Source of the DNA: Dehalococcoidia bacterium | GTDB taxonomy: Bacteria; Chloroflexota; Dehalococcoidia; GIF9; AB-539-J10 | Assembly: GCA_030615625.1 (NCBI GenBank) | Contig: JAUWYX010000005.1 | Span: 1-64,000, forward strand | Length of the DNA: 64,000 nt | Direction: 5' to 3' | Shown: positions 47,616 to 55,744 of the stretch, in pieces | Layout of the letters: each line of letters opens with the position of its first letter | Numbering within the stretch: position 1 is the stretch's first letter | Translations under genes and position numbers: made by a program | The notes under the pieces: model-generated | Told to the model about the DNA's origin: nothing | Seen by the model: the letters and a program-made list of their open reading frames with translations, nothing else | Databases searched by the model: none

Positions 47616-49175
47616 ATGAACAAGATTAAACTAGAGTCAAAAGTTATAGATTTTATCCAGCGGTATAGCTTGATTTCACGTAAGGAGCTAGTGATTGTCG
47701 GGGTCTCAGGTGGTGCTGACTCAGTATGTTTACTCCATGTCCTGGCAAAATGGCAGAAGGGACCAGGGATAAAACTTCACATAGCTCATCTCAATCACCA
47801 ACTTCGGGGAGTTGAATCCGAAGCTGATGCTGAATACGTGTCTAGTCTGGCTGGCTCGCTTGGCATTCCCATCACTATTGATAGGCAGGATGTGGCTGCC
47901 TACAGGACTGAAAGAAATTGCTCTATTGAGGAAGCTGCCCGGGAACTACGCTATGCTTTTCTTGGCAGGGTAGCTAGAGAAGTCGGAGCCAATCGAATAG
48001 CCGTAGGCCATACCAGGGATGACCAGGTAGAGACCATTTTGATGCATATATTACGGGGAACAGGAATTACCGGATTGTGCGGTTTAGCCCCTTGCTCCCC
48101 TATGGCGTATGACAGCCAAGGAATGTCATGGCCCGCCTCCCCCCTGTCATTGCGAGCTTCTCCCCCGTCATTGCGAGCTTCTCCTCTGTCATTGCGAGCG
48201 AAGCGAAGCAATCTCCTAGTAATAAGACCGCTTCTAGATATTACCAGGGAGGAAACAACGAGTTATTGCCAGGAACATCAGCTTGTCCCACGTATTGATT
48301 CCTCTAACCTTTCGCTTTCCTTCTTCCGAAATCGCCTTCGCCTCCAGTTGTTGCCTCTGCTCAGACAATATAATCCGAGCGTTGACCAAGCCCTGCTCCG
48401 TTTGGCTGATATCGCCAAAGAGGATAGCGCTTTAATTGAACAGCAAGCTTCTGGGTTGTGGGATGAAGTGGCCAGGCAGGAAAATAACGCCATTTACCTG
48501 GATAGGAAGCAGATTGCTAGCTTGCCGATAGCCCTGCAGAGGCAATTATTGAGAGCAGCTGTGACCAAGTTGGCAGGGGACGCTCGAGACATCGAAGCCA
48601 GTCATATTGAAGCGGCAAGGAGCCTGCTAAATAAACCGGCTAGCAAAAGAATTTCTCTCCCTCATGGCTTTATCTGCCAAGGAGGGTATGATGAGCTCGT
48701 CATTGCGAGCACAGCCAAGCAATCTCAGCTTCCGCCATGTCCTTTCCCTCCACTGCCAGGCGAATTTCCTCTTAAAGTGCCTGGTAAGACAGTTTCCCCG
48801 GGATGGAAGGTGATAGCCAGCATAGTTCGGGAGCGAGCGGCTTCCTTGTCATCGCGAGGCGCCCTGGGCACAAGCGAGGGAACTTGTCAAAGCAATCTCA
48901 TTGCTCATTTCGATTTACAAAAAACAGGAACGGAACTCTTCGTCCGTCAGCGTCGGCCCGGAGACAGATTTCAGCCCCTGGGCATGAGCATGCCCAAGAA
49001 ACTCTATGAGTTTATGGTTGACGCCAAGATACCTCGTTCCTGGCGAGGCCATATCCCAATCGTCTGTTCCCCTCAGCAAATCATCTGGGTAGTAGGCTGG
49101 CGCATTGATGATAGAGTCAAGACCACTGAAGCTAGCAAAGAAATCCTTCGTCTGGAGTTTATCAAGTCAGAGTGA
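47616..49175 (+). CDS. tilS: tRNA(Ile)-lysidine synthetase with repeat-derived insertions
   Basis: TilS modifies C34 of tRNA-Ile(CAU) to lysidine. The N-terminal PP-loop ATPase has VIVGVSGGADSVCLLHVL, HIAHLNHQLRG, SIEEAARELRYAFL and AVGHTRDDQVETILMHILRG; the linker RPLLDITREET and C-terminal LFVRQRRPGDRFQPLGM are conserved. Three segments look foreign: residues about 168-203 (three GTCATTGCGAG cores, peptide SLRASPPSLRASPLSLRA), about 361-371 (IASTAKQSQL) and about 410-430. All are R2 copies read in frame. The reading frame is intact, so the gene is probably functional. The product is 519 residues, longer than usual (about 430-470). Confidence 0.95.
   Translation: MNKIKLESKVIDFIQRYSLISRKELVIVGVSGGADSVCLLHVLAKWQKGPGIKLHIAHLNHQLRGVESEADAEYVSSLAGSLGIPITIDRQDVAAYRTERNCSIEEAARELRYAFLGRVAREVGANRIAVGHTRDDQVETILMHILRGTGITGLCGLAPCSPMAYDSQGMSWPASPLSLRASPPSLRASPLSLRAKRSNLLVIRPLLDITREETTSYCQEHQLVPRIDSSNLSLSFFRNRLRLQLLPLLRQYNPSVDQALLRLADIAKEDSALIEQQASGLWDEVARQENNAIYLDRKQIASLPIALQRQLLRAAVTKLAGDARDIEASHIEAARSLLNKPASKRISLPHGFICQGGYDELVIASTAKQSQLPPCPFPPLPGEFPLKVPGKTVSPGWKVIASIVRERAASLSSRGALGTSEGTCQSNLIAHFDLQKTGTELFVRQRRPGDRFQPLGMSMPKKLYEFMVDAKIPRSWRGHIPIVCSPQQIIWVVGWRIDDRVKTTEASKEILRLEFIKSE
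48145..48216 (+). repeat. Triple R2 insertion inside tilS
   Basis: GTCATTGCGAGC occurs at about 48146, 48167 and 48188, the last continuing into GAAGCGAAGCAATCTC. The 72-bp block keeps the tilS frame and encodes Leu-Ser/Arg-Ala-rich peptide between two conserved TilS motifs. Confidence 0.9.
48697..48726 (+). repeat. R2 insertion 2 inside tilS
   Basis: CGTCATTGCGAGCACAGCCA followed by AGCAATCTC is read in frame as V-I-A-S-T-A-K-Q-S-Q. Confidence 0.8.
48848..48900 (+). repeat. R2 insertion 3 inside tilS
   Basis: TGTCATCGCGAGG ... CAAAGCAATCTC, about 53 bp, is read in frame between two TilS C-terminal segments. Confidence 0.75.
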
Positions 49176-49429
49176 AAGCAGTAGACAGGGAATTACTTTT
49201 ACGCCGTCTTACCGTTGACGAAGCCCTATACCGGCTTGACCAATATCTCTACGATGCCTTTATGGCTGGCTTGCCCTCTGTGCGCATTGTTCATGGCAAG
49301 GGGACAGGAAAATTACGCCATGCCGTACATGAGTCACTAGCCAAGCATCCTCTGGTTAAATCCTATCGCCTTGGTGATTACGGCGAAGGAGACTATGGCG
49401 TCACCATAGTGGAGCTGACAAATCGTTAG
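49172..49429 (+). CDS. Stand-alone Smr-domain protein
   Basis: The 85-residue protein is an Smr domain as found at the C-terminus of MutS2: LTVDEALYRLDQYLYDAFMA, then VRIVHGKGTGKLRHAVHESL and GDYGVTIVEL. The nuclease-associated HGKGTG motif is intact, whereas the usual N-terminal DLRG reads LLRR. The GTG start overlaps the tilS stop by 4 bp. Smr domains nick DNA or cleave RNA. No MutS2 ATPase portion is present here, so it is either a natural short form or a remnant. Confidence 0.85.
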   Translation: MKAVDRELLLRRLTVDEALYRLDQYLYDAFMAGLPSVRIVHGKGTGKLRHAVHESLAKHPLVKSYRLGDYGEGDYGVTIVELTNR

Positions 49430-50086
49430 AGCTTGTCTCCGAAATTAGAAACATTATGTGGCTTAGCCATTGCTTATCCGTGGCTGAAAATTTTATAATG
49501 CTCCTTGATTTCTGGGAACTAGGGCATGGAATCAATTAGAGAATCGGGAATCAATTTGGTTGTTTGCCTAATATCGCGATATACTCTTCGAGCATGGTCA
49601 CGTCTGTTTGACCTGGATATTGTAGGGACTATTTCGCAACGGCACCCGCCTATTCGGTATTTCCCTTTCGTGTATGTCTATGCGTGGGAAGCCCATTGGC
49701 CGCATCATCTCGACTATTATCCTGTTGGTGGGAAGAGTAACACCCTTAGCTTTTCTAATAGCCACAACAAATAGAGCAAATCCCCCCCTGCGCTTATGAC
49801 CACTGAGATGTTTTCTGTACACACACTGGCGTGTTGGTAAAAGGTTTCGACTTCGTGTGCCCTTCACCCATCTAATGCCCCGATTTCATTGAGGGTGTCA
49901 TTTAAGCTTGGTATCTCGCAATGGCGAGACACTGGTTTTCCCACAAGGCTTTGTTTATTTACGTCCTTTCGCCGCGTATCGAGCCATTGTAGAGCGAGTC
50001 TTGAGAATTAACCATACACCCATCCCCTCTTCTGCTTTCGGAAGCAGACTCATCCAATATTTGATACGCTTCTAGGTTCTTCAGGC
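49430..50086. other. 657-bp region without a recognised gene
   Basis: Small ORFs on both strands (plus 49526-49774, minus 49598-49867) lack ribosome-binding sites, family motifs and a clear coding bias. A short hairpin (TCTGCTT/AAGCAGA, about 50031-50048) lies 40 bp past the stop of the minus-strand coiled-coil gene without a T tract. The stretch may contain decayed coding sequence, but I cannot assign it. Confidence 0.4.
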
Positions 50087-51106
50087 TTAGGCTTTGCCAG
50101 CTTGCTGCCTTCCGCCATCCTCCTCATCCTCCTGCGTTGCCTCGCTCTTATCCATCAAGGTACCTAAAGAACGCTGGAACGCTTGGAAAACAATCTGTTT
50201 CGCGGTTTGCTTGGCAGCAGCAACGATTTCTTCGGCTTCCTGTTCTGCTTTACTCCTTGCCTCGGCTATGACCCCAGCCGATTCCTTTTCCCTCTTACTA
50301 CTCCCACTCTCTACGGCTTCGTTAATGATACCTTGCGATTTTTGAATGGCGGCAGTGATGATTGCTTGTGCCTTTTCTTCACCCTCCCTCTGGCCTAGCT
50401 CTCTGGCTTGGTTCAGGAGCTGTTGAGCTTCCCGCTGTGCTTCCTGCTTTGCCTGGCTAACCTCCTGTTCCGCGCTTTCCTTTAGCGCGGCGACAGCCCT
50501 AGACGCTTCTTCAATCTCCTGGTTGGTTTTTTTAATCAAGGTGCCCGCTTCTTTCTCGGCATTAGCCAGTATCTTGCCCCTTTCGTCCTCAGCCGCTTGT
50601 TGTGCCTTAGCGACAATCTTGGCTGATTCCTCTTTAGCCTTGCTGATTATGCGTTCTATTTCTCGCTGCTTCGCTTCCGCAGCTTGCTTTTTGGCTGCGG
50701 TTTCAGCCTCCGCAGTGATTTGCTCAGCTTCTTCTCTCGCCTCCTCGATAATAGCGGTGGCTTCCGCTTCAGCTTTCTGTTTTGCTTCCTCTACCACTTG
50801 CGCTGCCCGTTGGTCAGCTGCTTCCGCCGCCGAAACCGCATAGGCCGCCGCCTCTTCCTCGGCCTTCTGTTTCATTTCAGTACGATACGCCGCTGCTTGC
50901 TCCTCTGCTTCCAGCTTTGCTTGGCTTGTGATTTGCTGCGCTGTCTCGCGGGCCCCGGTAAGAACACCGGCCGCTTCCTGCTCAGCCTCTCGTCTGATAC
51001 TCTCTACTTCCTCCTCAAGAACTTCACTTAGCCGCTGCTTGTATTCATCCATAATCTTGGCTGCCTGTTCAACTGTCAGCCTTACCTTATCTGCCGACGC
51101 TAGCAT
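50087..51106 (-). CDS. Long alanine/glutamate-rich coiled-coil protein
   Basis: The start was set at ATG 51106 (AAGGAGGTGTCCAA upstream), giving 339 residues; the frame extends to 51199 without support. Except for the ends, the whole protein is a charged Ala/Glu/Lys/Gln helix with repeating units such as AEAEATAIIEEAREEAEQI and ISKAKEESAKIVAKAQQAAE, similar in style to V/F-type ATPase stator subunits, DivIVA-type or LEA-like proteins. The N-terminal LTVEQAAKIMDEYKQRLSEV could be a docking segment. No enzymatic motif, signal peptide or membrane helix exists. It may be a structural or scaffold protein. Confidence 0.75.
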   Translation of the reverse strand: MLASADKVRLTVEQAAKIMDEYKQRLSEVLEEEVESIRREAEQEAAGVLTGARETAQQITSQAKLEAEEQAAAYRTEMKQKAEEEAAAYAVSAAEAADQRAAQVVEEAKQKAEAEATAIIEEAREEAEQITAEAETAAKKQAAEAKQREIERIISKAKEESAKIVAKAQQAAEDERGKILANAEKEAGTLIKKTNQEIEEASRAVAALKESAEQEVSQAKQEAQREAQQLLNQARELGQREGEEKAQAIITAAIQKSQGIINEAVESGSSKREKESAGVIAEARSKAEQEAEEIVAAAKQTAKQIVFQAFQRSLGTLMDKSEATQEDEEDGGRQQAGKA

Positions 51107-51360
51107 TTGGACACCTCCTTGATTTTCATTGCCGTGAGCTTGAGTACGTCGCTTGACTGTTCGACTTCCGCTTCCCGCCACCTGACGTTCGGCACTCAAT
51201 TTTGCAGCCTCTGAATCTGTGTAATAGTCTAGTTTTTCTAGGAATTTTGACTTGGAACTAATGGTATAACACGCTCCTCACACTGTCAACTCCCCGTTGG
51301 CTGACCATAGGGGCAACGCCCGAGTGGGTATTTTAGCAAGTTCCCTTACTCCTCTCTCTA

Positions 51361-51420
51361 ATTCCGTGGAGACAATACTAGTTAAGCCTCCTACAAATCA
51401 GGGCATTATGTCCCCAGAAT
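51361..51420 (-). repeat. R1 palindromic repeat, copy 8, inverted orientation
   Basis: The reverse complement reads ATTCTGGGGACATAATGCC ... TTGTAGGAGGCTTAA ... GTATTGTCTCCACGGAAT, a 60-bp R1 relative about 44 kb from the main group. Its left arm contains the last codons and TAA stop of the radical SAM gene. Confidence 0.85.
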
Positions 51421-52557
51421 CATTGATTCAAAACGTAGTTTCTTGAGACGCAGCGGCTCGAAGCTTATCAGTTCAGCTTGCCCGCAGGGCGGGTTGGATA
51501 ACCCCCGGCAAGAGACATGACAGTTAGCAGTGCAACCTGGAATAGGCTTGAATCTACCATCTGCTTGCTTTCGGGTAAAGGGCAGTGGCAATCCCTCGCA
51601 GTGTGGGATGCCCGGGGAATCACTTTCCCCGGCGGAAAGTTCCTGGCAGGTGGCATAGGTCATTCCTCTGGCTTCAACCAATTCCTTTACTTTCCGGTGG
51701 AAGCCGAGCCTCAAGTCCTTGCGCAGGCGATAGCCTCCGCCCGACCAGTGTGCCTCGTAGATGTATTCCTGCTCAAATTTCTTAGCTGCCAGTGGTGACT
51801 GGGTGTAGAGAACTTTGTATATTCGCTGCCATATACTTGTGCCTTTGTAGCCGCCTGATGGAGAACGCTTCCTGGATAGCCTGCCGGTGCTGGCGGTGAC
51901 ATGCCTGGCTCCCACCGCAGCGAAGACATCAAGCAACCCCGCTATTTTTTCAAACCAGGAATCACCGTAAAGGGCCTGGAATAAATGGACCAGAATGGGG
52001 TCGAGGCGAATGACGATGTCTATACCCATGCTAGATAGCTTGCCGGCAGCAGCTACCCTGACATCGAACGAAGGCGCCCCTGGTGACAAAAGCCCGAGCA
52101 CCTCAGGAGTCCCTTCGATGGTTATAGCTATAAATTTAGGCTTGTATTCGATAAAGCCAGGCAATTCCAGAAGAAAGGACGGGTCGCCTTTGGTGGTGAT
52201 GAAAAAGGAGACGCCGTAGTCCATAAGAAGCTGTATCAGTCTTTTGACCTCTCTGTTCAATTCAGGTATGTCCTGACAGGGGTCGGAGATATTGGACAGG
52301 GAAATCGGCGGGCATAAAGTTAGCTTTTTAAGGTCCTTCTCCACCAACTCAGGCAAGTTGTTATAAATCAGGGCATCCTCGGAGTAGTTGGAGTAAATAG
52401 CTTCCCTGGCATAGCAGTAGATACAATCATGAAGACATTGGTTGGGACCCGCTGGCGTGACATTGATAATCCAGCAATGGAAGCACTTCCGTTCCGGATG
52501 AGAGTAGGGGAAATCATGGAAGGTCGAGCCTTTCTTGGCTATTAACTTTACTGACAC
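51406..52557 (-). CDS. Radical SAM protein (spore photoproduct lyase-like subgroup)
   Basis: The 383-residue protein carries the 4Fe-4S/SAM motif CLHDCIYCYAR (C-x3-C-x2-C, about 42-49) after a His/Cys-rich N-terminus (HPERKCFHCWIINVTP). SLSNISDPCQDIPELNREVK, FFITTKGDPSFLLELPGF and AITIEGTPEVLGLLSPGAP follow the SPL/Rv2578c-type pattern. Extra C-terminal cysteines (CTANCHVSCRGLSNPPC) may bind another cluster. The substrate is unknown. The last codons I-L-G-T and stop TAA are provided by R1 copy 8, so the native C-terminus was probably replaced. Confidence 0.85.
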   Translation of the reverse strand: MSVKLIAKKGSTFHDFPYSHPERKCFHCWIINVTPAGPNQCLHDCIYCYAREAIYSNYSEDALIYNNLPELVEKDLKKLTLCPPISLSNISDPCQDIPELNREVKRLIQLLMDYGVSFFITTKGDPSFLLELPGFIEYKPKFIAITIEGTPEVLGLLSPGAPSFDVRVAAAGKLSSMGIDIVIRLDPILVHLFQALYGDSWFEKIAGLLDVFAAVGARHVTASTGRLSRKRSPSGGYKGTSIWQRIYKVLYTQSPLAAKKFEQEYIYEAHWSGGGYRLRKDLRLGFHRKVKELVEARGMTYATCQELSAGESDSPGIPHCEGLPLPFTRKQADGRFKPIPGCTANCHVSCRGLSNPPCGQAELISFEPLRLKKLRFESMILGT

Positions 52558-52604
52558 AATCCTATTTTAGCAGTTTATAGTCTTCCGCATAATTTCGTAT
52601 AAAA

Positions 52605-52730
52605 CCCTCTCCCTCAAGGGGAGAGGACTAAGGTGAGGGTGTAAAAAAATAGAGCCCAATTTATTGGGCGATTGTACCGTTCGGCTGAGTTCACAACGAA
52701 GCCTGATAAATCAGGCAACTACAAAAATCT
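52605..52730. repeat. Mixed palindromic repeats in the 289-bp gap
   Basis: In order: a CCCTCTCCC/GGGGAGAGG hairpin (52605-52626, the type also found inside recG), GCCCAATTTATTGGGC (52654-52669) and R3 GCCTGATAAATCAGGC with AACTACAAAAAT (52699-52726). No gene is present. Confidence 0.75.
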
Positions 52731-52794
52731 GGAGTGGCGAAAGGGCAAAAACGGAGCAGTATAGCTCCATAGCAAGCTGAGCCCCACCTTTTTT

Positions 52795-52822
52795 GTCATT
52801 GCGCGGGGAGCGTGGCAATCTC
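52795..52822 (+). repeat. R2 repeat, single copy
   Basis: GTCATTGCGCGGGGAGCGTG followed by GCAATCTC lies 25 bp after the stop of the minus-strand PPC-domain gene. Confidence 0.8.
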
Positions 52823-52846
52823 TTCTCTTTGACAGGAGAGGAGATT

Positions 52847-53296
52847 TTAATTGTTCCCAGGCTCCAGAAGCTCGAAGCCGCTTTGCTCGTCCTGGATACG
52901 CACCAACTTTGCGCCGAGGATTTCATAGAGGATGATTTCTCCGACAAGCCAGGTGGTGACGCCCTGCCGCAGGCAGCCGGTCATGGTCTGCCCTGCCCGT
53001 CCCAGCGCAGCGTGGATATGCAGAGTCGGTTTGCCATCCTCATCGGGGGCGAGTACGCCCACATCTACTACCTCATGTGCTCCATCAATGGGCAGAAGCA
53101 TGGGGTCTGGCGGCCTTTCTTCCGAACGTCTCGGACCGACAACGACATCGCCACTTCCAATGCCACCCACTAGAATAGCCTGTCCCACAGACACTCCGTT
53201 CTCTTCGGCAAACCGCTCGATACATTCGGGCACTACGTCCCCGTCCTCCAGCCGCATCACGAAAACCCGGCCAATTCGTCCTTCACATGCTTTCAT
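52847..53296 (-). CDS. PPC/DUF296-domain protein
   Basis: The 149-residue protein matches the PPC (DUF296) fold: VFVMRLEDGDVVPECIERFA, AILVGGIGSGDVVVG and the metal-binding-type LHIHAALGRAGQTMTGCL, ending VVGEIILYEI-like WLVGEIILYEILGAKLVR. Free-standing prokaryotic PPC proteins form trimers of unknown function; some bind metal. GGAGG lies just before ATG 53296. A partial R1 copy begins 18 bp upstream. Confidence 0.88.
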   Translation of the reverse strand: MKACEGRIGRVFVMRLEDGDVVPECIERFAEENGVSVGQAILVGGIGSGDVVVGPRRSEERPPDPMLLPIDGAHEVVDVGVLAPDEDGKPTLHIHAALGRAGQTMTGCLRQGVTTWLVGEIILYEILGAKLVRIQDEQSGFELLEPGNN

Positions 53297-53313
53297 GCTA
53301 AACCTCCTTTGCG

Positions 53314-53348
53314 ATTCCAGGGCACAATACTAATTAAGCCTACCATAA
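53314..53348 (-). repeat. R1 palindromic repeat, copy 9, half element, inverted
   Basis: ATTCCAGGGCACAATACTAA and the adjoining TTAAGCCTACCA match the right half of R1 in inverse orientation; the other arm is missing. With copy 8 it brackets the radical SAM and PPC genes. Confidence 0.65.
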
Positions 53349-53393
53349 AGAGACACTGCATCTCTAGAAGACTCCCGAATACCCCCCCCACCA

Positions 53394-53431
53394 AGATTGC
53401 CACGCTCCGCATTCGCTCCGCTCGCAATGAC
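53394..53431 (-). repeat. R2 repeat, single copy
   Basis: GATTGCCACGCTCCGCATTC followed by GCTCCGCTCGCAATGAC is an inverted R2 copy in the 204-bp gap before holA. Confidence 0.8.
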
Positions 53432-53500
53432 AGGGTGGAGAATGGAATTGCCTCACCCCGGCACACCAGCCTCATCCTTCGCTATGCTCAGGACCTTCAC

Positions 53501-54499
53501 TCACGGATTCAGGCAGGCAAGTTCGGTTACCAGGAGCTCTAGAGCTAATTTATCGCTATATTTGCCAGTTTTGATGGCTAAGTCGGTTTCCAAAAGCTTA
53601 TCGTAAGCCCGTTTTACGCCCTCAAAATCATACAATTTGGCCTGGCTGAGCGTTTTATCCAGGCTATAGCTTGATTTCAGCCCCAACCTATCCTGAATCT
53701 GCGGGCGGGACAGACCCTTTCCCAAATCTCTGGCTTGAGCTATCAAGCGGAATTGCCTGGTAATCATGACCAGGATATATGTTGGTGCCACACCATCATC
53801 ATATAGCCGATGAAGTATCCGCTGGGCTAACTCGGTCCGACCTTCGGCCACGGCATCCACCAGAGCAAAGATGTTAGCCTCCTGGACATGACTTACCAGT
53901 TGTCTGACATCATCTTCGCTGATAGGGCGCTCCTGGCTATAAAGAAGCAGTTTCTGGATTTCACCATTCATCGCCCATAAGTCTCCACCTATGAGCTCAG
54001 CGAGTAAATTCACGGCTTGGGGGGTGATATCGCCGCCCTCTGCCCTTACCCGTTGTTGTATCCAGGCCTTTAAATCCCTGCCTCTCAACAAGGGGAAAGT
54101 TCTTACTTCAGCTAATGGTGAAAGCTTCTTTAATAGAGGATTATGGCCCTTCACCTCCCCATCGACCAGCACCAGCACGGTCGTTTCTGGCATTTGCCCG
54201 ATGTAAGAAGCCAAGCCTTCCCATTCCCCCAGCCCGTTTCCAGATTTGCCTTTGCCAGACCGTGGCTTGCTTTGCTTTACCTCAAAGCGCCCTAATAAGC
54301 CATCAACTATAACCAGGCGATGTGAGGATAAAAAGGGAGCGGCACCACATTTATTTCTAAGTTCACCTAAAGTTAGATGTTGCCCCTCTAAGCTGGTGGT
54401 GCTAGTCGCCACCATCTCCCAATCGCCCAGGCCAGCTTTAATTTCCTTCACAGCTTGATTAAGGGAGAAATCGTCCTGACCATAAAGAATGTAGAGCAT
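53501..54499 (-). CDS. holA: DNA polymerase III delta subunit
   Basis: The 332-residue clamp-loader subunit starts MLYILYGQDDFSLNQAVKEI, the typical HolA beginning, with FLSSHRLVIVDGLL, a central AAA+-like region (LLAELIGGDLWAMNGEIQKL) and the C-terminal helical collar domain (LVDAVAEGRTELAQRILHRL, TYILVMITRQFRLIAQARDL). It opens the sliding clamp. The length is normal. It diverges from ychF over 73 bp. Confidence 0.92.
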   Translation of the reverse strand: MLYILYGQDDFSLNQAVKEIKAGLGDWEMVATSTTSLEGQHLTLGELRNKCGAAPFLSSHRLVIVDGLLGRFEVKQSKPRSGKGKSGNGLGEWEGLASYIGQMPETTVLVLVDGEVKGHNPLLKKLSPLAEVRTFPLLRGRDLKAWIQQRVRAEGGDITPQAVNLLAELIGGDLWAMNGEIQKLLLYSQERPISEDDVRQLVSHVQEANIFALVDAVAEGRTELAQRILHRLYDDGVAPTYILVMITRQFRLIAQARDLGKGLSRPQIQDRLGLKSSYSLDKTLSQAKLYDFEGVKRAYDKLLETDLAIKTGKYSDKLALELLVTELACLNP

Positions 54500-54572
54500 T
54501 TACCTGGTATTCTATCACAGCACCAGCTTTCCCTGGCAGAAGCTCAAAACCAAAATATGATAGGATATAATC

Positions 54573-55661
54573 GTGAAGGTTGCCATTATCGGGATACCTA
54601 AGAGCGGCAAAACGACTATCTTTAATGCCCTGACCAGGGGCAAGGCTGAAGTTGCCGCTTATTCCCCTACCCTGACTCCTAATACCGGCGTGGCCAAGGT
54701 GCCCGATTCCCGACTATCAGTGCTGGAAGGCATATTCCAGCCCAAAAAGACTGTTCCCGCAGAGGTGAGTTACACAGATATTGCCGGACCCCTCAAGGGC
54801 TTCGGGACGGAAGGAGCAGGGGGAGAATTCTTGAGCTATCTAACTACTGCCGATGCCTTGCTCCAGGTAGTCCGGGCTTTTGAAGATGACAAGGTTCCCC
54901 ATCCTGAAGGGAGCATAGAGCCGAAACGAGACATAGCTTCCTTAGATTTAGAACTCGCTATTTCCGATTTAGCTATTATGGAGAGAAGGCTTGACAAACT
55001 GGAGACGAGTTTAAAAGGAGCTAAAGCAGCAGAGCGGGAGTCCTATTTAAAGGAGCAACTTCTGCTTCAAAAGGTTAAGGCGGAGTTAGAGAAGGATATA
55101 CCAATAAGACTACAAGGCCTGGCTAAAGAAGAACTCAAAATGTTATCCAACTATCAATTTCTTACCGCCAAACCCATGCTGGTAGTTCTTAATATAGGAG
55201 AGGAGCAAATATCACAGGCTTCACAACTGGAAGGTGAGATAAGTTCCCTTTACCCCCAGTTTGCCGTGGTAGCCCTTTGCGGCAAGCTGGAGATGGAGCT
55301 AGCTCAGCTCAGCGACGCTGAAGCCAAGGAATTTCGCGAAGCTATGGGGCTGAGCAAACCGGCGCTTGACCGGGTTATCGACCTTTCCTATAGCCTTCTG
55401 GGTCTGGTTTCTTTCTTTACCACAGTTTCCTCTGAGCTAAAGGCCTGGACTATTCCCGGTGGAACTCCAGCACCAAAAGCGGCGGGAAAGATTCACTCCG
55501 ACATGGAAAGGGGGTTCATCCGAGCTGAGGTTATCAGCTATAGCGATTTGGAAAGCTACGGCAATCTAGCTGAGGCGCGAAAAAGAGGTCTGCTAAGGAC
55601 AGAAGGCAAAAATTACATCATCCAGGATGGAGATGTAGTTACCTTCTTATTTAATGTCTAG
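54573..55661 (+). CDS. ychF: Redox-regulated ATPase/GTPase YchF (Obg family)
   Basis: The 362-residue protein has the G1 loop VAIIGIPKSGKTTIFNAL, a DxxG-type SYTDIAGPLKGFGTEGAGGE, a coiled-coil segment (about 125-185), PMLVVLNIGEEQ in place of the canonical NKxD (consistent with YchF's relaxed nucleotide preference), and the C-terminal TGS domain ending GKNYIIQDGDVVTFLFNV. YchF is associated with ribosomes and stress. The start is GTG 54573. Confidence 0.93.
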   Translation: MKVAIIGIPKSGKTTIFNALTRGKAEVAAYSPTLTPNTGVAKVPDSRLSVLEGIFQPKKTVPAEVSYTDIAGPLKGFGTEGAGGEFLSYLTTADALLQVVRAFEDDKVPHPEGSIEPKRDIASLDLELAISDLAIMERRLDKLETSLKGAKAAERESYLKEQLLLQKVKAELEKDIPIRLQGLAKEELKMLSNYQFLTAKPMLVVLNIGEEQISQASQLEGEISSLYPQFAVVALCGKLEMELAQLSDAEAKEFREAMGLSKPALDRVIDLSYSLLGLVSFFTTVSSELKAWTIPGGTPAPKAAGKIHSDMERGFIRAEVISYSDLESYGNLAEARKRGLLRTEGKNYIIQDGDVVTFLFNV

Positions 55662-55682
55662 GTCCTCCAGATTTTTATAGTT

Positions 55683-55698
55683 GCCTGATTCATCAGGC
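55683..55698 (+). repeat. R3-type palindrome
   Basis: GCCTGATTCATCAGGC, a variant of the R3 unit, lies 22 bp after ychF and may also serve as a transcript hairpin. Confidence 0.6.
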
Positions 55699-55744
55699 AT
55701 ATACAGAATTTATAAGTGAGCTTATTTCGAAGCAAGGATGAAAG

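Noticed and set aside
49526-49867. Small genes in the 49.4-50.1 kb gap
   Set aside because: Overlapping ORFs on both strands have no start signals or recognisable motifs.
50094-51122. Plus-strand ORFs opposite the coiled-coil gene
   Set aside because: Ser/Cys/Leu-rich translations are the usual antisense of an Ala/Glu-rich coding strand.
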